The notes under the pieces were generated by a model. That model made no database searches. It worked only from the letters and a program-made list of their open reading frames with translations, and was not told the DNA's origin. From Craterostigma plantagineum (lineage: Eukaryota; Streptophyta; Magnoliopsida; Lamiales; Linderniaceae), in assembly GCA_027422505.1 (NCBI GenBank), contig JAPQWV010000355.1, forward strand, positions 124,001-188,000: 64,000 bases of DNA, written 5' to 3'. The position numbers and the translations under genes are program-made. Of this stretch, positions 30,690-40,895 are shown piece after piece; within the stretch, counting starts at the first letter, position 1, and every line of letters begins with the position of its first letter.

Positions 30690-31815
30690 AGTTAAGTACA
30701 CCACATATTATTAACGTACCCGTCATTATTGTTTGGACTGATTCCTCTAAGCTTATATTCGGGCTGGGGCCAGTGGTGGTCGTACGACTGCTGGCACTGG
30801 ATTTTGGGGCAGATTTGTCTGACACGCTCGGGCAAAATGTCCCATCTGCCCACATCGGAAGCATTGAGGATTAGGTTTGGGCCCTGGGCCATAACAGATG
30901 CCTCTATGATGATGCCCGCATTGTTGACACTGAGGGATCGGGTTTGGAGGTTGTATTGGGGAATCAGTCACCCCCGGGTTTGGCCTTGGGCGCCAGTTTT
31001 GCTGTCCCTGGCGGTTGTTCTGGTTATTGTTGGGACCCTTGTCAAGAGCTTGATGCTTTCTATTATTTTCCCTTTCTAGCTGACCTTCCATCTTCTCTTT
31101 TCCTCTTGAGCTTTCACAGTCTTGGCCTCCGCCTGTTCGGCTAGAATTGCTCGCTTCGCGATACGAGCATAAGACATCCCGAGTGTCCCGACCATGCTAA
31201 CATCACGATATACCTCGGGATTAAGGCCTTCTATGAAGCGCTCCACTTTTAACTCATCTGTTGTGACCATATGCGGTGCAAACCTCGACAGCTGTTCAAA
31301 CTTACGGTTATAATCCGCAATCGTCATTCCTCCTTGCTTCGGGTTTATGAATTCATTCATTCACAGCATTCGCTCGGGGATCGTGAAGTATTTTTCTCGG
31401 AAAAGTTCTTTACACCTTTCCTAGGTCATAGTAGATGGATCTTCGAGAATTTTGATGGTGTCCCACCAAAATCCCGCATTCCCTCTCAGCATGAATACCG
31501 CGCATAGAACTTTCTCTTGTTTGGGTACGCGGCTGTACAAGAACATGTTTTCCAGGGTTCGCAACCAATCTTCTGCCATCATAGGATCGGTTGCATCCTC
31601 AAATATGGGGGACTAAGTTTACGAAACCTGTCTCCAATAATTTCCACACGTTCAGGTTGTGGAGACTGGCGAGGCTCAGACAAACTCCAATTATTAATGC
31701 GTTCGTTGATCTGTTCTGACTGACACTAGATTAATTCGGTCAGTCGCAAAATGGTGGAGTCCTGTTCATTCGTGGGGGACTCAGGCGCGGCCCGCGACTG
31801 GACTTACCCACATCC
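30690..31815 (-). pseudogene. Gypsy Gag (Tekay-like), pol deleted
   Basis: Read on minus: a retrotransposon Gag core (DWLRTLENM, then MNEFINPKQGGMTIADYNRKFEQLSRFAPHM in pieces, then FIEGLNPEVYRDV) and a zinc knuckle CFRCGQMGHFARAC near 30830-30870. The same order occurs in the complete element at 51264-52328, but here the protein is different enough to be a separate subfamily. Stops and frame changes lie near 31345 and 31075. Beyond the knuckle (left of 30690) only about 170 bp separate it from the PPT, so protease, RT, RNase H and integrase have been lost. At the amber position of the complete element this copy keeps Gln (AEQAEAK). Confidence 0.88.
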
Positions 31816-31958
31816 CTACATCCTCTCGTCATCTTATGGTAAGGAAACATATTATGGTAAATATTTCAATCACATCAAACTTTAAAACTTACAGGCAAGA
31901 CTGATCCTCCAGGCTTTTGAGCGGCGGTACATGGACAGTCTACAGAATCTATATCCTA

Positions 31959-31973
31959 AGCTCTGATACCACC
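31959..31973 (-). promoter_or_regulatory. Gypsy primer-binding site at a gypsy/Cassandra junction
   Basis: On minus the sequence reads GGTGGTATCAGAGCT. To the left it continues as gypsy leader (a TCTACAGAATCTATATCC segment matching the leader of the complete element near 52450). To the right the next bases are the end of a Cassandra LTR, not a gypsy LTR. Both families share these 14 bases, so the crossover lies within them. Confidence 0.85.
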
Positions 31974-32411
31974 TGTAGCCTCCCGTCCCATACCGGGTGT
32001 CACTGTAGCATCGATCCCTATCGGGACCAGCGGGGTTGGGCCCACAACACTCCGACTGATAGTCTGGCCCCACTGTACCATTTAACCTTTCAGCGTGCTT
32101 CGTCCTCGCTCACACGCACCCTGGACAAACTCCCCAAGAGGTCACCCATCCGTAGATTGCCCCATGCCAAGCACCCTTAACTTCGGAGTTTTTATAGATT
32201 GACTCCTGAAAAGGTAGGTCGACCTTGGTGATATTAGTAGTACTATCAATTCTCTTATACGATTCTTAGTCTGACACGCCCATACATTTTCAATCTTAGG
32301 ATCCCGCTCATTCGGGTGTCGGATCGGGTTCATGTACCACATCGCCTAAATAAATGCCTGCAAGGAGTCACCCCTTGTCCGTGCGTCTCTCTGGCACCGG
32401 CGATCACCAAT
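31974..32411 (-). mobile_element. Cassandra TRIM copy in inverse orientation
   Basis: A minus-strand copy of the unit repeated to its right: LTR with the 5S-like block (about 32110-32185) up to about 32295, then part of the internal domain. It ends at 32411 where the plus-oriented array starts. It occupies the position of the 5' LTR of the gypsy element on its left. Confidence 0.88.
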
Positions 32412-32417
32412 GAAAAA

Positions 32418-32730
32418 GTATGGGCATGTCAGACTAAGAATCATATAAGAGAATTGATAGTACTACTCATATCACCAAGGTCGACCTGCATTTTCGGGAG
32501 TCAATCTGTAGAAACTACGAAGTTAGGCGTGCTTGACTTGGGGCAATCTAAGGATGGGTGACCCCCTGGGAAGCTTGCCCAGGGTGCGTGTGAGCAAGGA
32601 CGAAGCATGCTGAAACATTTAATGGTCGTAAAGTGGGGTCAGACTATCAGTCGGATTGTGGTGGGCCCAACCCCACTGGTCCCGGTAGAGACCGATGCTA
32701 CGTGACACCCTTATGGGATGGGATGTTACA
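32418..32730 (+). repeat. Cassandra LTR 1
   Basis: Slightly truncated at the left, at the turn from the inverted copy. The A-box region is mutated (GAAGTTAGGCG) and the following PBS is changed (GGTGGTATCACAGC). Confidence 0.88.
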
Positions 32731-32953
32731 GGTGGTATCACAGCACAACATCTCGTAGTACAGTGCTGGTTCGCGGACGAACCGGGCGAAAGCTGATGGG
32801 CATGTGACGCCCGGGACCGATGAGGGCGGGGAGTGATCGCCGGCGCCAGAGAGGTGCACGGACAAGAAGCGGCTCCTGGCAGGCTTCTAGGCGAAGGGGT
32901 ACAAGAACGAACCGATCCGACACCTGAATGAGAGGTGATTCTGAGACTGGCAA

Positions 32954-33269
32954 TGTATGGGCGTGTCAGACTAAGAATCGTATAAGAGAACTGCTAGTAC
33001 TACTCGTATTACCAAGGTCGACCTGCCTTTTCGGGAGTCAATCTATAGAAACTCCGAAGTTAAGCGTGCTTGAGTTGGGGCAATCTAGGGATGGGTGACC
33101 CCCTGGGAAGTTTGCCCAGGGTGCTTGTGAGCGAGGACGAAGCATGCTGAAACATTTAATGGTGGTACAGTGGGGCCAAACTATCAGTCGGAGTGTGGTG
33201 GGCCCAACCCCACTGGTCCCGGTAGGGACCGATGCTACAGTGACACCAGGTATGGGATGGGATGTTACA
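32954..33269 (+). repeat. Cassandra LTR 2
   Basis: 316 bp with intact A-box and C-box regions (about 33052-33120). PBS GGTGGTATCAGAGC at 33270-33283. Confidence 0.92.
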
Positions 33270-33492
33270 GGTGGTATCAGAGCACAACCTCTCACAGTAC
33301 GGTGCTGGTTCGGGGACGAACCAGACGGAAGCTGATGGGCATCTAACGCCCGTGGCCGATGAGGTCGGGGAGTGATCGCCGGTACCAGAGAGGTGCACGG
33401 ATAAGGAGCGGCTCCTAGCAGGCTTCTAGGCGAAGGGCTACATGAACGAACCGATCCGACACCTGAATGAGAGGGGATCCTAAGACTGACAA

Positions 33493-33809
33493 TGTATGGG
33501 CATGTCAGACTAATAATCGTATAAGAGAACTGATAGTACTACTCATATCACCACGGTCGACCTGCCTTTTCGGGAGTCAATCTATAGAAACTCCGTCGTT
33601 AAGCGTGCTTGACTTGGGGGCAATCTAGGGATGGGTGACCCCCTGGGAAGTTTGCTCGGGGTGAGTGTGAGCGAGGACGAAGCATGCTCAAACGTTAAAT
33701 GGTGGTACAGTGGCGTCAGACTATCAGTCGGAGTGTGGTGGGCCCAACCCCACTGGTCCCGGAAGGGACCGATGCTACAGTGACACCCGGTATGGGATGT
33801 GATGTTACA
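33493..33809 (+). repeat. Cassandra LTR 3
   Basis: 317 bp. The A-box region carries a change (ACTCCGTCGTTAAGCG). PBS at 33810-33823. Confidence 0.92.
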
Positions 33810-34032
33810 GGTGGTATCAGAGCACAACCTCTTCCGCTACGATGCTGGTTCGGGGACGAACCAGGCGGAAGCTGATGTGCATGTGATGCCCGGGGCCGAT
33901 GAGGGCGGGGAGTGATCGCCGGTGCCAGAGAGGTGCACGGACAAGGAGCGGCTCGTGGTAGGCTTCTAGGCGAAGGGGTACATGAACGAACCGATCCGAC
34001 ACACGAATGAGAGGGGATCCTGAGACTGACAA

Positions 34033-34348
34033 TGTATGGGCCTGTCAGACTAAGAATCGTATAAGAGAACTGCTAGTACTACTCATATTACCAAGGTCGA
34101 CCTGCCTTTTTGGGAGTCAATCAATAAAAACTCCGAAGTTAAGCGTGCTTGACTTGGGGCAATCTAGGGATGGGTGACCCCCTGGAAAGTTTGCCGAGCA
34201 TGCATGTGAGCGAGGACCAAGCATGCTGAAACGTTAAATGGTGATACAGTGAGGTCAGATTATCAGTCGGAGTGTGGTGGGCCCAACCCCACTGGTCCCG
34301 TTAGGGATCGATGCTACAGTGACACTCGGTATGGGATGGGATGTTACA
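34033..34348 (+). repeat. Cassandra LTR 4
   Basis: 316 bp. Intact A box; C-box region with a GGGAAG to GGAAAG change. The PBS is slightly mutated (GGTGGTACCAGAGC). Confidence 0.92.
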
Positions 34349-34571
34349 GGTGGTACCAGAGCACAACCTCTCGCAATACGGTGCTGGTTCGGGGACGAAC
34401 CAGACGGAAGCTGATGGGCATGTGACGCCCGAGGCCGATGAGAGCGGGGAGTGATAGTCGATGCCAAAGAGGTGCACGGACAAGGAGCGGCTCCTAGCAG
34501 GCCTCTAGGCGAAGGGGTACATGAACGAACCGATCCGACAGCCGAATGAGAGGGGATCCTAAGACTGACGA

Positions 34572-34818
34572 TGTATGCGCGTGTCAGACTAATAATCGTA
34601 TAAGAGAACTGATAGTACTACTCGTATTACCAAGGTCGACCTGCTTTTTCGGGAGTCAGTCTATAGAAACTCCGAAGTTAAGCGTGCTTGAGTTGGGGCA
34701 ATCTAGGGATGGGTGACCCCCTGGGAAGTTTGCCCAGGGTGCTTGTGAGCGAGGACGAAGCATGCTGAAACGTTTAATGGTGGTACAGTGGGGCCAGACT
34801 ATCAGTCGGAGTGTGGTG
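34572..34818 (+). repeat. Cassandra LTR 5 (3' end deleted)
   Basis: It lacks about 70 bp at its 3' end: GAGTGTGGTG runs directly into TCAGAGCACAAC. The word GTGGT occurs at both deletion borders in complete copies, pointing to microhomology-mediated loss. Half of the PBS remains. Confidence 0.9.
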
Positions 34819-35034
34819 TCAGAGCACAACCTCTCGCGGTACGGTTCTGGTTCGGGGACGAACCAGGCGGAAGCTGATGTGCATGTGACGCCCGGGGCCG
34901 ATGTGGGCGGGGAGAGATAGCCGGTGCTAGGGAGGTGCACGGACAAGGAGCGGCTCGTGGCAGGCTTATAGGCGAAGGCGTACATGAACGAACCGATCCG
35001 ACACCCGAATGAGAGGGGATCCTGAGACTGACAA

Positions 35035-35349
35035 TGTATGGGCGTGTCAGACTAAGAATCGTACAAGAGAATTTATAGTACTACTCATATCACCAAGGTC
35101 GACCTGCCTTTTCTCGAGTCAATCTACAGAAATTCTGAAGTTAAGCGTGCCTGACTTGGGGCAATCTAGGGATGGGTTACACCCTGGGAAGCTTGCCCAG
35201 GGTGCGTGTGAGCGAGGACGAAGCATGTTGAAACGTTAAATGGTGGTACGGTGGGGTCAGACTATCAGTCGGAGTGTGGTGGGCCCAACCCCACTGGTCC
35301 CGTTAGGGACCGATGCTACAGTGACACCCGGATGGGATGGGATGTTACA
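35035..35349 (+). repeat. Cassandra LTR 6
   Basis: 315 bp. A-box region with minor changes (ATTCTGAAGTTAAGCG). Complete PBS at 35350-35363. Confidence 0.92.
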
Positions 35350-35571
35350 GGTGGTATCAGAGCACAATCTCTCGCAGTACGGTGCTGGTTCGGGGACGAA
35401 CCAGGCTGAAGCTGATGGGCATGTGACGCCCGGAGCCGATGAGGGCGTGGAGTGATCGCCGGTGCCAGATAGGTGCATGGACAAGGAGCGGCTCCTAGCA
35501 GGCTTCTAGGCGAAAGGGTACATGAACGAACCGACCGACACCCGAATGAGAGGGGATCCTGAGACTGACAA

Positions 35572-35876
35572 TGTATAGGCATGTCAGACTAAGAATCATG
35601 TAGGAGAACTGATAGTACTACTCGTATCACCAAGGTCGACCTGCCTTTTTGGGGTTCGTTCTATAAAAACTCCGAAGTTAAGAGTGCCTGTCTTGGGGCA
35701 ATCTAGGGATGGGTGACCCCCTGGAAAGTTTGCCCAGGGGAGGACGAAGCATGCTGAAACGTTAGATGATGGTACAGTGGGGCCAGACTATCAGTCGCAG
35801 TGTGGTGGGCCCAACCCCACTGGTCCCGGTAGGGACCGATGCTACAGTGACACCCGGTATGGGATGGGATGTTACA
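35572..35876 (+). repeat. Cassandra LTR 7
   Basis: 305 bp, with a short deletion after GTTTGCCCAGGG. PBS at 35877-35890. Confidence 0.92.
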
Positions 35877-36099
35877 GGTGGTATCAGAGCACAACCTCTC
35901 GCAGTACGGTGCTGGTTCGGGGACGAACCAGGCGGAAGCTGAAGGGCATGTAACGCCCGGGGCCGATGAGGGCGGGGAGTGATCGCCGGTGCCAGAGAGG
36001 TGCACGGACAAGGAGCGGCTCCGGACAGACTTCTAGGCGAAGGGGTACATGAACCAATCGATCCGACACCCGAATGAGAGGGGATCCTGACAGTGACAA

Positions 36100-36405
36100 T
36101 GTATGGGCGTGTCAGACTAAGAATCGTATAAGAGAATTGATAGTACTACTCATATCACCAAGGTCGACCTGCCTTTTCGAGAGTCAATCTACAGAAACTC
36201 CAAAGTTAAGCGTGCTTGACTTGGAGCAATCTAGGGATGGGTGACACCCTGGGAAGCCCAGGGTGCGTGTGAGCGAGGACGAAGCATGCTGAAATGTTAA
36301 ATGGTGGTACAGTGGGACCAGACTATTAGTCGAGGTCTGGTGGGCCCAACCCCATTGGTAGGGACCGATGCTACAGTGACACCTGGTATGGGACGGGATG
36401 TTATA
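36100..36405 (+). repeat. Cassandra LTR 8
   Basis: 306 bp, ending GTTATA in place of GTTACA. The array stops within the PBS region at about 36421, where the orientation switches. Confidence 0.9.
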
Positions 36406-36423
36406 GGTGGTATCAGAGCACGG

Positions 36424-36649
36424 GGTAGGTCGACCTTGGTGATATGAGTAGTACTATCAATTCTGTTATACAATTCTTAGCCTAACACGCCCATACGTTG
36501 CCAGTCTCAGGATCCCTCTCATTCGGGTGTCAGATCGGTTCGTTCATGTACCCCTTCGCCTAAAAGCCTGCCAGGAGCCGCTCCTTGTCCGTGCACCTCT
36601 CTGGCACTGGCGATCACTCCCCACCCTTATCGGCCCCGGGCGTCACATG
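36424..36649 (-). mobile_element. Cassandra fragment in inverse orientation, right arm
   Basis: A minus-strand piece from within an LTR (GGTAGGTCGACCTTGG) through part of the internal domain (to CGTCACATG). It ends exactly where copia integrase coding starts (36650). With the inverted copy on the left, it frames the direct array between inverted arms. Confidence 0.88.
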
Positions 36650-37017
36650 TTTTGTCGAGTATTCTGAGGATTCCATGGGATACCAATTTTACTTCCAGGA
36701 CGATCAGAGAATCGTTGTTGCCCTTCAGGCCCACTTTCTCGAAGAAGAGTTCGTTCGAGAGGTGGAGTGGGTCGCGAAGTAACTCTTGGAGAGTCGTCAG
36801 AAGCGCTTTCATAGACTACAGTGTCTGATGACACCGTAGAGCAGTCCGAGACGCCACCTGAGTTGCGCAGATTGGGTAGAATATCTCGTCAGCCTGAGAG
36901 ATACGGGATGGTCCACATCGAGCACGAGGTTGCTACGATGAAGGGAACGTCGGAGACGATCCCACTACCTATGACCAGGCAATCAGGGATAAAGATTCGG
37001 AGAAATGGCTTATAGCC
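36650..37017 (+). pseudogene. Copia element D: integrase tail to RT start
   Basis: It starts abruptly with VEYSEDSMGYQFYF (usually VGYS, the end of the integrase region of this copia lineage). A linker rich in acidic residues follows (SDDTVEQSETPPELRRLGR), a chromatin-targeting region analogue in some copias, then RQPERYGM and IKI/DKDSEKWLIA. A frameshift lies near 36775. A gypsy LTR interrupts it after the KWLIA codons at 37017, and the frame resumes at 39386 with AMQAEMDYMHKN. Gag, protease and most of the integrase are lost at the Cassandra border. Confidence 0.85.
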
Positions 37018-39380
37018 TGTGGCGCCCCGACTTACACTTACACATTCTTAATACTAATTTACGTGACTGCATGTGATTCAAGGAATGTTATAGCTATGAA
37101 AATACGTACAAAATTTTTCCTTTTATATGATGGAAGCCATTCTGTACATTACAAAATATTTTCAGGACATAAATACATAGGTGAGTGCGCATGCGTGTTC
37201 AAAATAATCTAATGGCCCTCCACATCGGTCGCATTCATGTACACACTTCTACCTCAAAAGTCCTCCGGAAGCTTCAAAAATAGGCTTCGCTATCGTAAAG
37301 ATCACATAGTATCATAGAAGCACATAAACACATAATTCATGCACATACAATTATGTGTTGTAGTTGAGACTTCCACTTATGTCGTCCGAGCTTACGTATT
37401 TTATTGCTTGGGTATGTCATTACTTCGTGGCCCTTAGACCTAAATATCATAATGTTAGTATCATACCTAAATTAAGTAGGTTGAATTAATTTAATTTAAC
37501 TATAGTAGTTAGGTAAAAACCCTAAATTCCGACTCCTAATCTAAGTTGAGTTAGTGCTCGACTATAGTACATAAGTATGGATGATTTGGTCTTGGAGTTG
37601 CCCGATTGCCCCTGGCTTTCAACTTGTCCGTTTTACATCATGTATAGAAGGGTTTCTTGACCACTTAATTGTCCGATTGGCCCTGCATGGAAGCTGATTT
37701 TGCCAAGTTTATTCGGCCGATTCATGATCATGTCTTAGGGTTTAGCTTCGTCGTGTGTTGACGTGACCATTTCGTCCCCCGATTTGTGGCTTGGATGTAC
37801 TCCTCCAATCGTCGGATTTGATCACATGGTGAGCCACATTTCATCGCCTTCTTGCATGGAAATCGCCCAATTTGTTGTCGTCATCACACCATCATCAAGT
37901 CGCCCGACTCACCACCCATGTAAGCTTACAAATCGCCCGATTGCATGACCTTACAATCCTCAAATCGCCGAGGTCTTCATACAATGTAAATCGCCCGATT
38001 CATGAGCCTTCCAAATCAAATCTCCCGATTCATGCATGGCTAGGTAGCTTCGCTCGCATGGAGATAAATCGACGAGTGTCTCATTATTAAATCATTTGAT
38101 TGGTGGGTACTCAAATCGCCCGATTTGAGAAGTTTTATAGACCTAATTCACTGAGTTTTGACATCCCTATAAATCGGCCGATTTTTATCTAAATACACCT
38201 TCCATTCACCCGATTTATCTTCTATTCTAGCCTTTAAATTGATCGATTGTACTCTAGTCACCGGTAATTTATTTAAATGTTAGTCATACGTCGTGTTAAA
38301 GTTAGGTCATACTTACTATGACCTAGTTTCGGTCAATTTCTAAACCCTTAATATCATTCGGACGATTACCTAGCCATTTACCTATTCGCCCGATTTGTTT
38401 CCAGGACTCACCAACTTCGATTGAAGCTGGTTCAAGCTATCTTCTTCTTCAAAATCTGGTTTTTTAATTTGCTAAACTTTTCCAGACATAACACATATAT
38501 CATTTCAAACAGCTACATTAGTATACTTTATCCTTAAAACCCTAAAACCATCACTAACATGAAATTCATAGTTCTTCCTAAAAACGATCCAAAACTAGAA
38601 AAAGGGTACATCTTAATTCGCGGTCCTTCCTATCCCTTTATTCTTAAATTTGAATTGTCAAAATTGATAAGTTTATATATAAAAGAGACGCAAATATATT
38701 AAATAATAAGAAGTATACCTCCTTAGAGCTTGATTCGAGCGATGTTACGTTGGTTTCCTCCCCCTTACTTTCGTCCTTATTATGTTTCTTACTTAGGTGT
38801 TTTCCTTGCCTGAATAACCTTATCTTATCAAGTGGTTTCGATGGATATCATTTAGCTAACATATATTTGATGTAACATAAATGGGCTAAGTTACCTTATG
38901 CTTAAGTAACTTGACTATTCATGTTTATCCCTTAGGTTAAGGAACACTTTCCTGTCCTTTAATTATTCAGTTTATCTAAATCATGATTGGTCTATTCCTA
39001 ATGGCACATGCATCGATCAAATTTCTGCCCTGTATACACCTATCGATCGTTTCTAAATCAAAATATATGATTGGTCGATTCCTTTCATGCATGACATTAG
39101 TTCACTCGACTTCTACCGTTATATGATAATCGATCAATTCGACTAAACTCTATTCTCCCCCCCAATCGACCGAACCCTAACTTATATTTAAATTGATCGA
39201 AACTCCCTTCTGCCACATATAAGTATTAATTAAATTTTTTTAAGTCCCATGTCACCACATAAATCATGTAACACATAATATATAATCATATAGGCACATA
39301 ACATGCAGCTACGTAAATCATATAGAATGCATGCATATTTCTTGGCCGTCTATTTAGTTATTTATAGGACTTAGGTATTA
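37018..39380 (-). mobile_element. Solo LTR of a gypsy element, inside copia D
   Basis: It starts TGTGGCGCCCCGAC on the left, with GTGACTGCATGTGA and TTTTTCCTTTTATAT as in the other gypsy LTRs, and ends near GGTATTA at about 39380 (GGGTATTACA in other copies). About 2.36 kb, without internal domain. The flanks TAGCC (37013-37017) and GAGCT (39381-39385) may be a decayed target duplication. Polypyrimidine and GATCGA-rich stretches are inside. Confidence 0.82.
37660..38410. repeat. Degenerate AATCGCCCGATT repeat block in the solo LTR
   Basis: About a dozen copies of the palindrome-like AAATCGCCCGATT or variants (near 37670, 37715, 37795, 37870, 37901, 37932, 37965, 37990, 38022, 38114, 38172, 38201, 38386) at irregular spacing. 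GATCGA-type relatives recur at 39012-39200. Confidence 0.75.
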
Positions 39381-40895
39381 GAGCTATGCAAGCCGAAATG
39401 GATTATATGCACAAAAAACCAAGTCTGGACTCTAGTAGAACTCCCAAATGGTTTTACACCCATTGGGTGTAAATGGATCTACAAGTGAAAGATTGGATCT
39501 GACGGATTGGTTAACACATACAAAGCTAGGCTTGTGGCGAAAGGATACAGTCAAAAAGAGGGCATTGACTATGAGGAGACATTTTCGCCTGTCGCTATGA
39601 TGAAGTCCATTCGAACATTGCTTGCGATAGCTGCGCACTATGACTATGATATCTGGTAGATGGATGTGAAAACTGCGTTCCTAAATGGATACCTCAAGTA
39701 GGAAATATATATGGAGCAGCCCAATGGTTTTACATCGCAAGGAGATGCTCATAAGCTGTGCAAATTGAACAAGTCCATTTATGGACTCAAACAAGCCTCC
39801 AAAAGCTGGAATCTTCAGTTCGATGAAGTGGTCAAGGGCCACAGATTCTTGAAGAACGAAGACGAACCTTACGTCTACAATAAAAGCACTGGGAACAAAA
39901 TATCTTTCCTTGTATTGTACGTGGACGACATCCTTTTGGTAGAAAATGATATTGGAATGCTCTCGATGGTGATAGCGTGATTTTTGACCGAATTCTCCAT
40001 GAAAGACTTGGGAGAAGCTACCTTGGCCTTTATAGAGATCGAGCGAATCATATGTTAGGACTCTCCCAGGCCCTTTACTTAGAGAAGGTCCTTAAACGAT
40101 ATAATATAGACAACTCTAAGAAAGGGTTCCTGCCTATGTGACATGGGACTCACCTTTCCAAGGCTATGATCCCTCAAAGTGAGATGAAGCGGAAAGAGAT
40201 GAATGGAATCCCCTATGCATCCTCAGTGGGTAGCTTGATGTACGCGATGCTTTGCACGCGACCTGACACGCTGTGAACATAGTCAGTCGATTTCTTGCTG
40301 ACCCTGGTAAGGAACATTGGACAGCAGTCAAGACTATCCTCAAGTACCTCAGGCGGACTAAGGATATGATGCTGGTCTATGGTAATGGAGAATTGGAAGT
40401 GGAAGGGTATACGGATTCAGATTTCCAGTCTGACGTGGACGACTGAAAATCCACTTCAGGAGCGCTCAACGGTGGAGCAGTGTCTTGGAAAAGTTCCAAA
40501 CAAAGCACTACTGCAGATTCCACCTGCGAAGCAGAGTATATAGCAGCCTCAGAGGCAGCTAAGGAAGGTGTTTTGATGAGAAAGTTCTTGGAAGAACTTG
40601 GTGTCGTTTCTATAGCAGATAGGCCGTTGCCATGTGGTGTGACAATACTGGCGATATTGCTCAGGCAAAAGAACCAAGATCTCACAGCAGGTCCAAACAT
40701 ATAGAAAGAAAGTACCACGTGTTACGTGGATTCGTTGAGAATGGCTACATAGCCGTGCAGAAGATTGCGACCGCAGATAACGTGGCCGACCCGTTCACCA
40801 AGCCTCTATCGCAGGCAGTGCTGGCTAGACATCTCGAAAAGATGGGCATTAGATACTGCAGCGCATGGCATGGAGTGCAAGTGGGAGATTGTTAG
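39381..40895 (+). pseudogene. Copia element D: reverse transcriptase and RNase H
   Basis: The RT starts AMQAEMDYM (39386), then [46 protein letters not shown] and catalytic VLYVDDILLV (YVDD at 39918-39929). RNase H includes GYTDSDFQSDVDD, a TGA (in place of the usual Arg/Ser codon) and KSTSG, then CEAEYIAASEAAKE, CDNTGDIAQAKEP and NVADPFTKPL, stopping at 40893-40895, a few bases inside the 3' LTR. Stops near 39658, 39700 and 39978 and frame changes near 40020-40290 and 40640 inactivate it. Motifs such as GYLKEEIYMEQP place it in a different copia lineage from the Sirevirus copies. Confidence 0.92.
40880..40889 (+). other. Polypurine tract of copia D
   Basis: AGTGGGAGAT immediately before TGTTAGGAATATGCCC, overlapping the end of the RNase H frame as in many copia elements. 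Confidence 0.75.

Larger units (their letters stand above)
32412..36421 (+). mobile_element. Tandem array of Cassandra (5S-derived) TRIM elements
   Basis: Eight LTRs and seven internal domains in head-to-tail order, period about 527-540 bp. Each LTR (~305-317 bp, TGTATGGGC to GTTACA) contains a block derived from 5S rRNA genes: ACTCCGAAGTTAAGCGTGCT (internal A box region) and GGATGGGTGACCCCCTGGGA (C box region). Each LTR is followed by the PBS GGTGGTATCAGAGC and a ~210-220 bp non-coding internal domain ending in a GAGAGGGGATCC purine-rich tract. This matches Cassandra, a non-coding retrotransposon that depends on other elements' proteins. Multimers are thought to arise by unequal recombination between LTRs. 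Confidence 0.93.

Noticed and set aside
32316..36100. Many 60-110 codon ORFs in the repeat array on both strands
   Set aside because: They repeat with the non-coding Cassandra unit, overlap each other on both strands, and resemble no protein.
32110..36300. Cluster of 5S rRNA genes
   Set aside because: Only the internal promoter portions of 5S are similar. The rest of each unit is LTR with a PBS and PPT, so these are Cassandra elements and not 5S rDNA.
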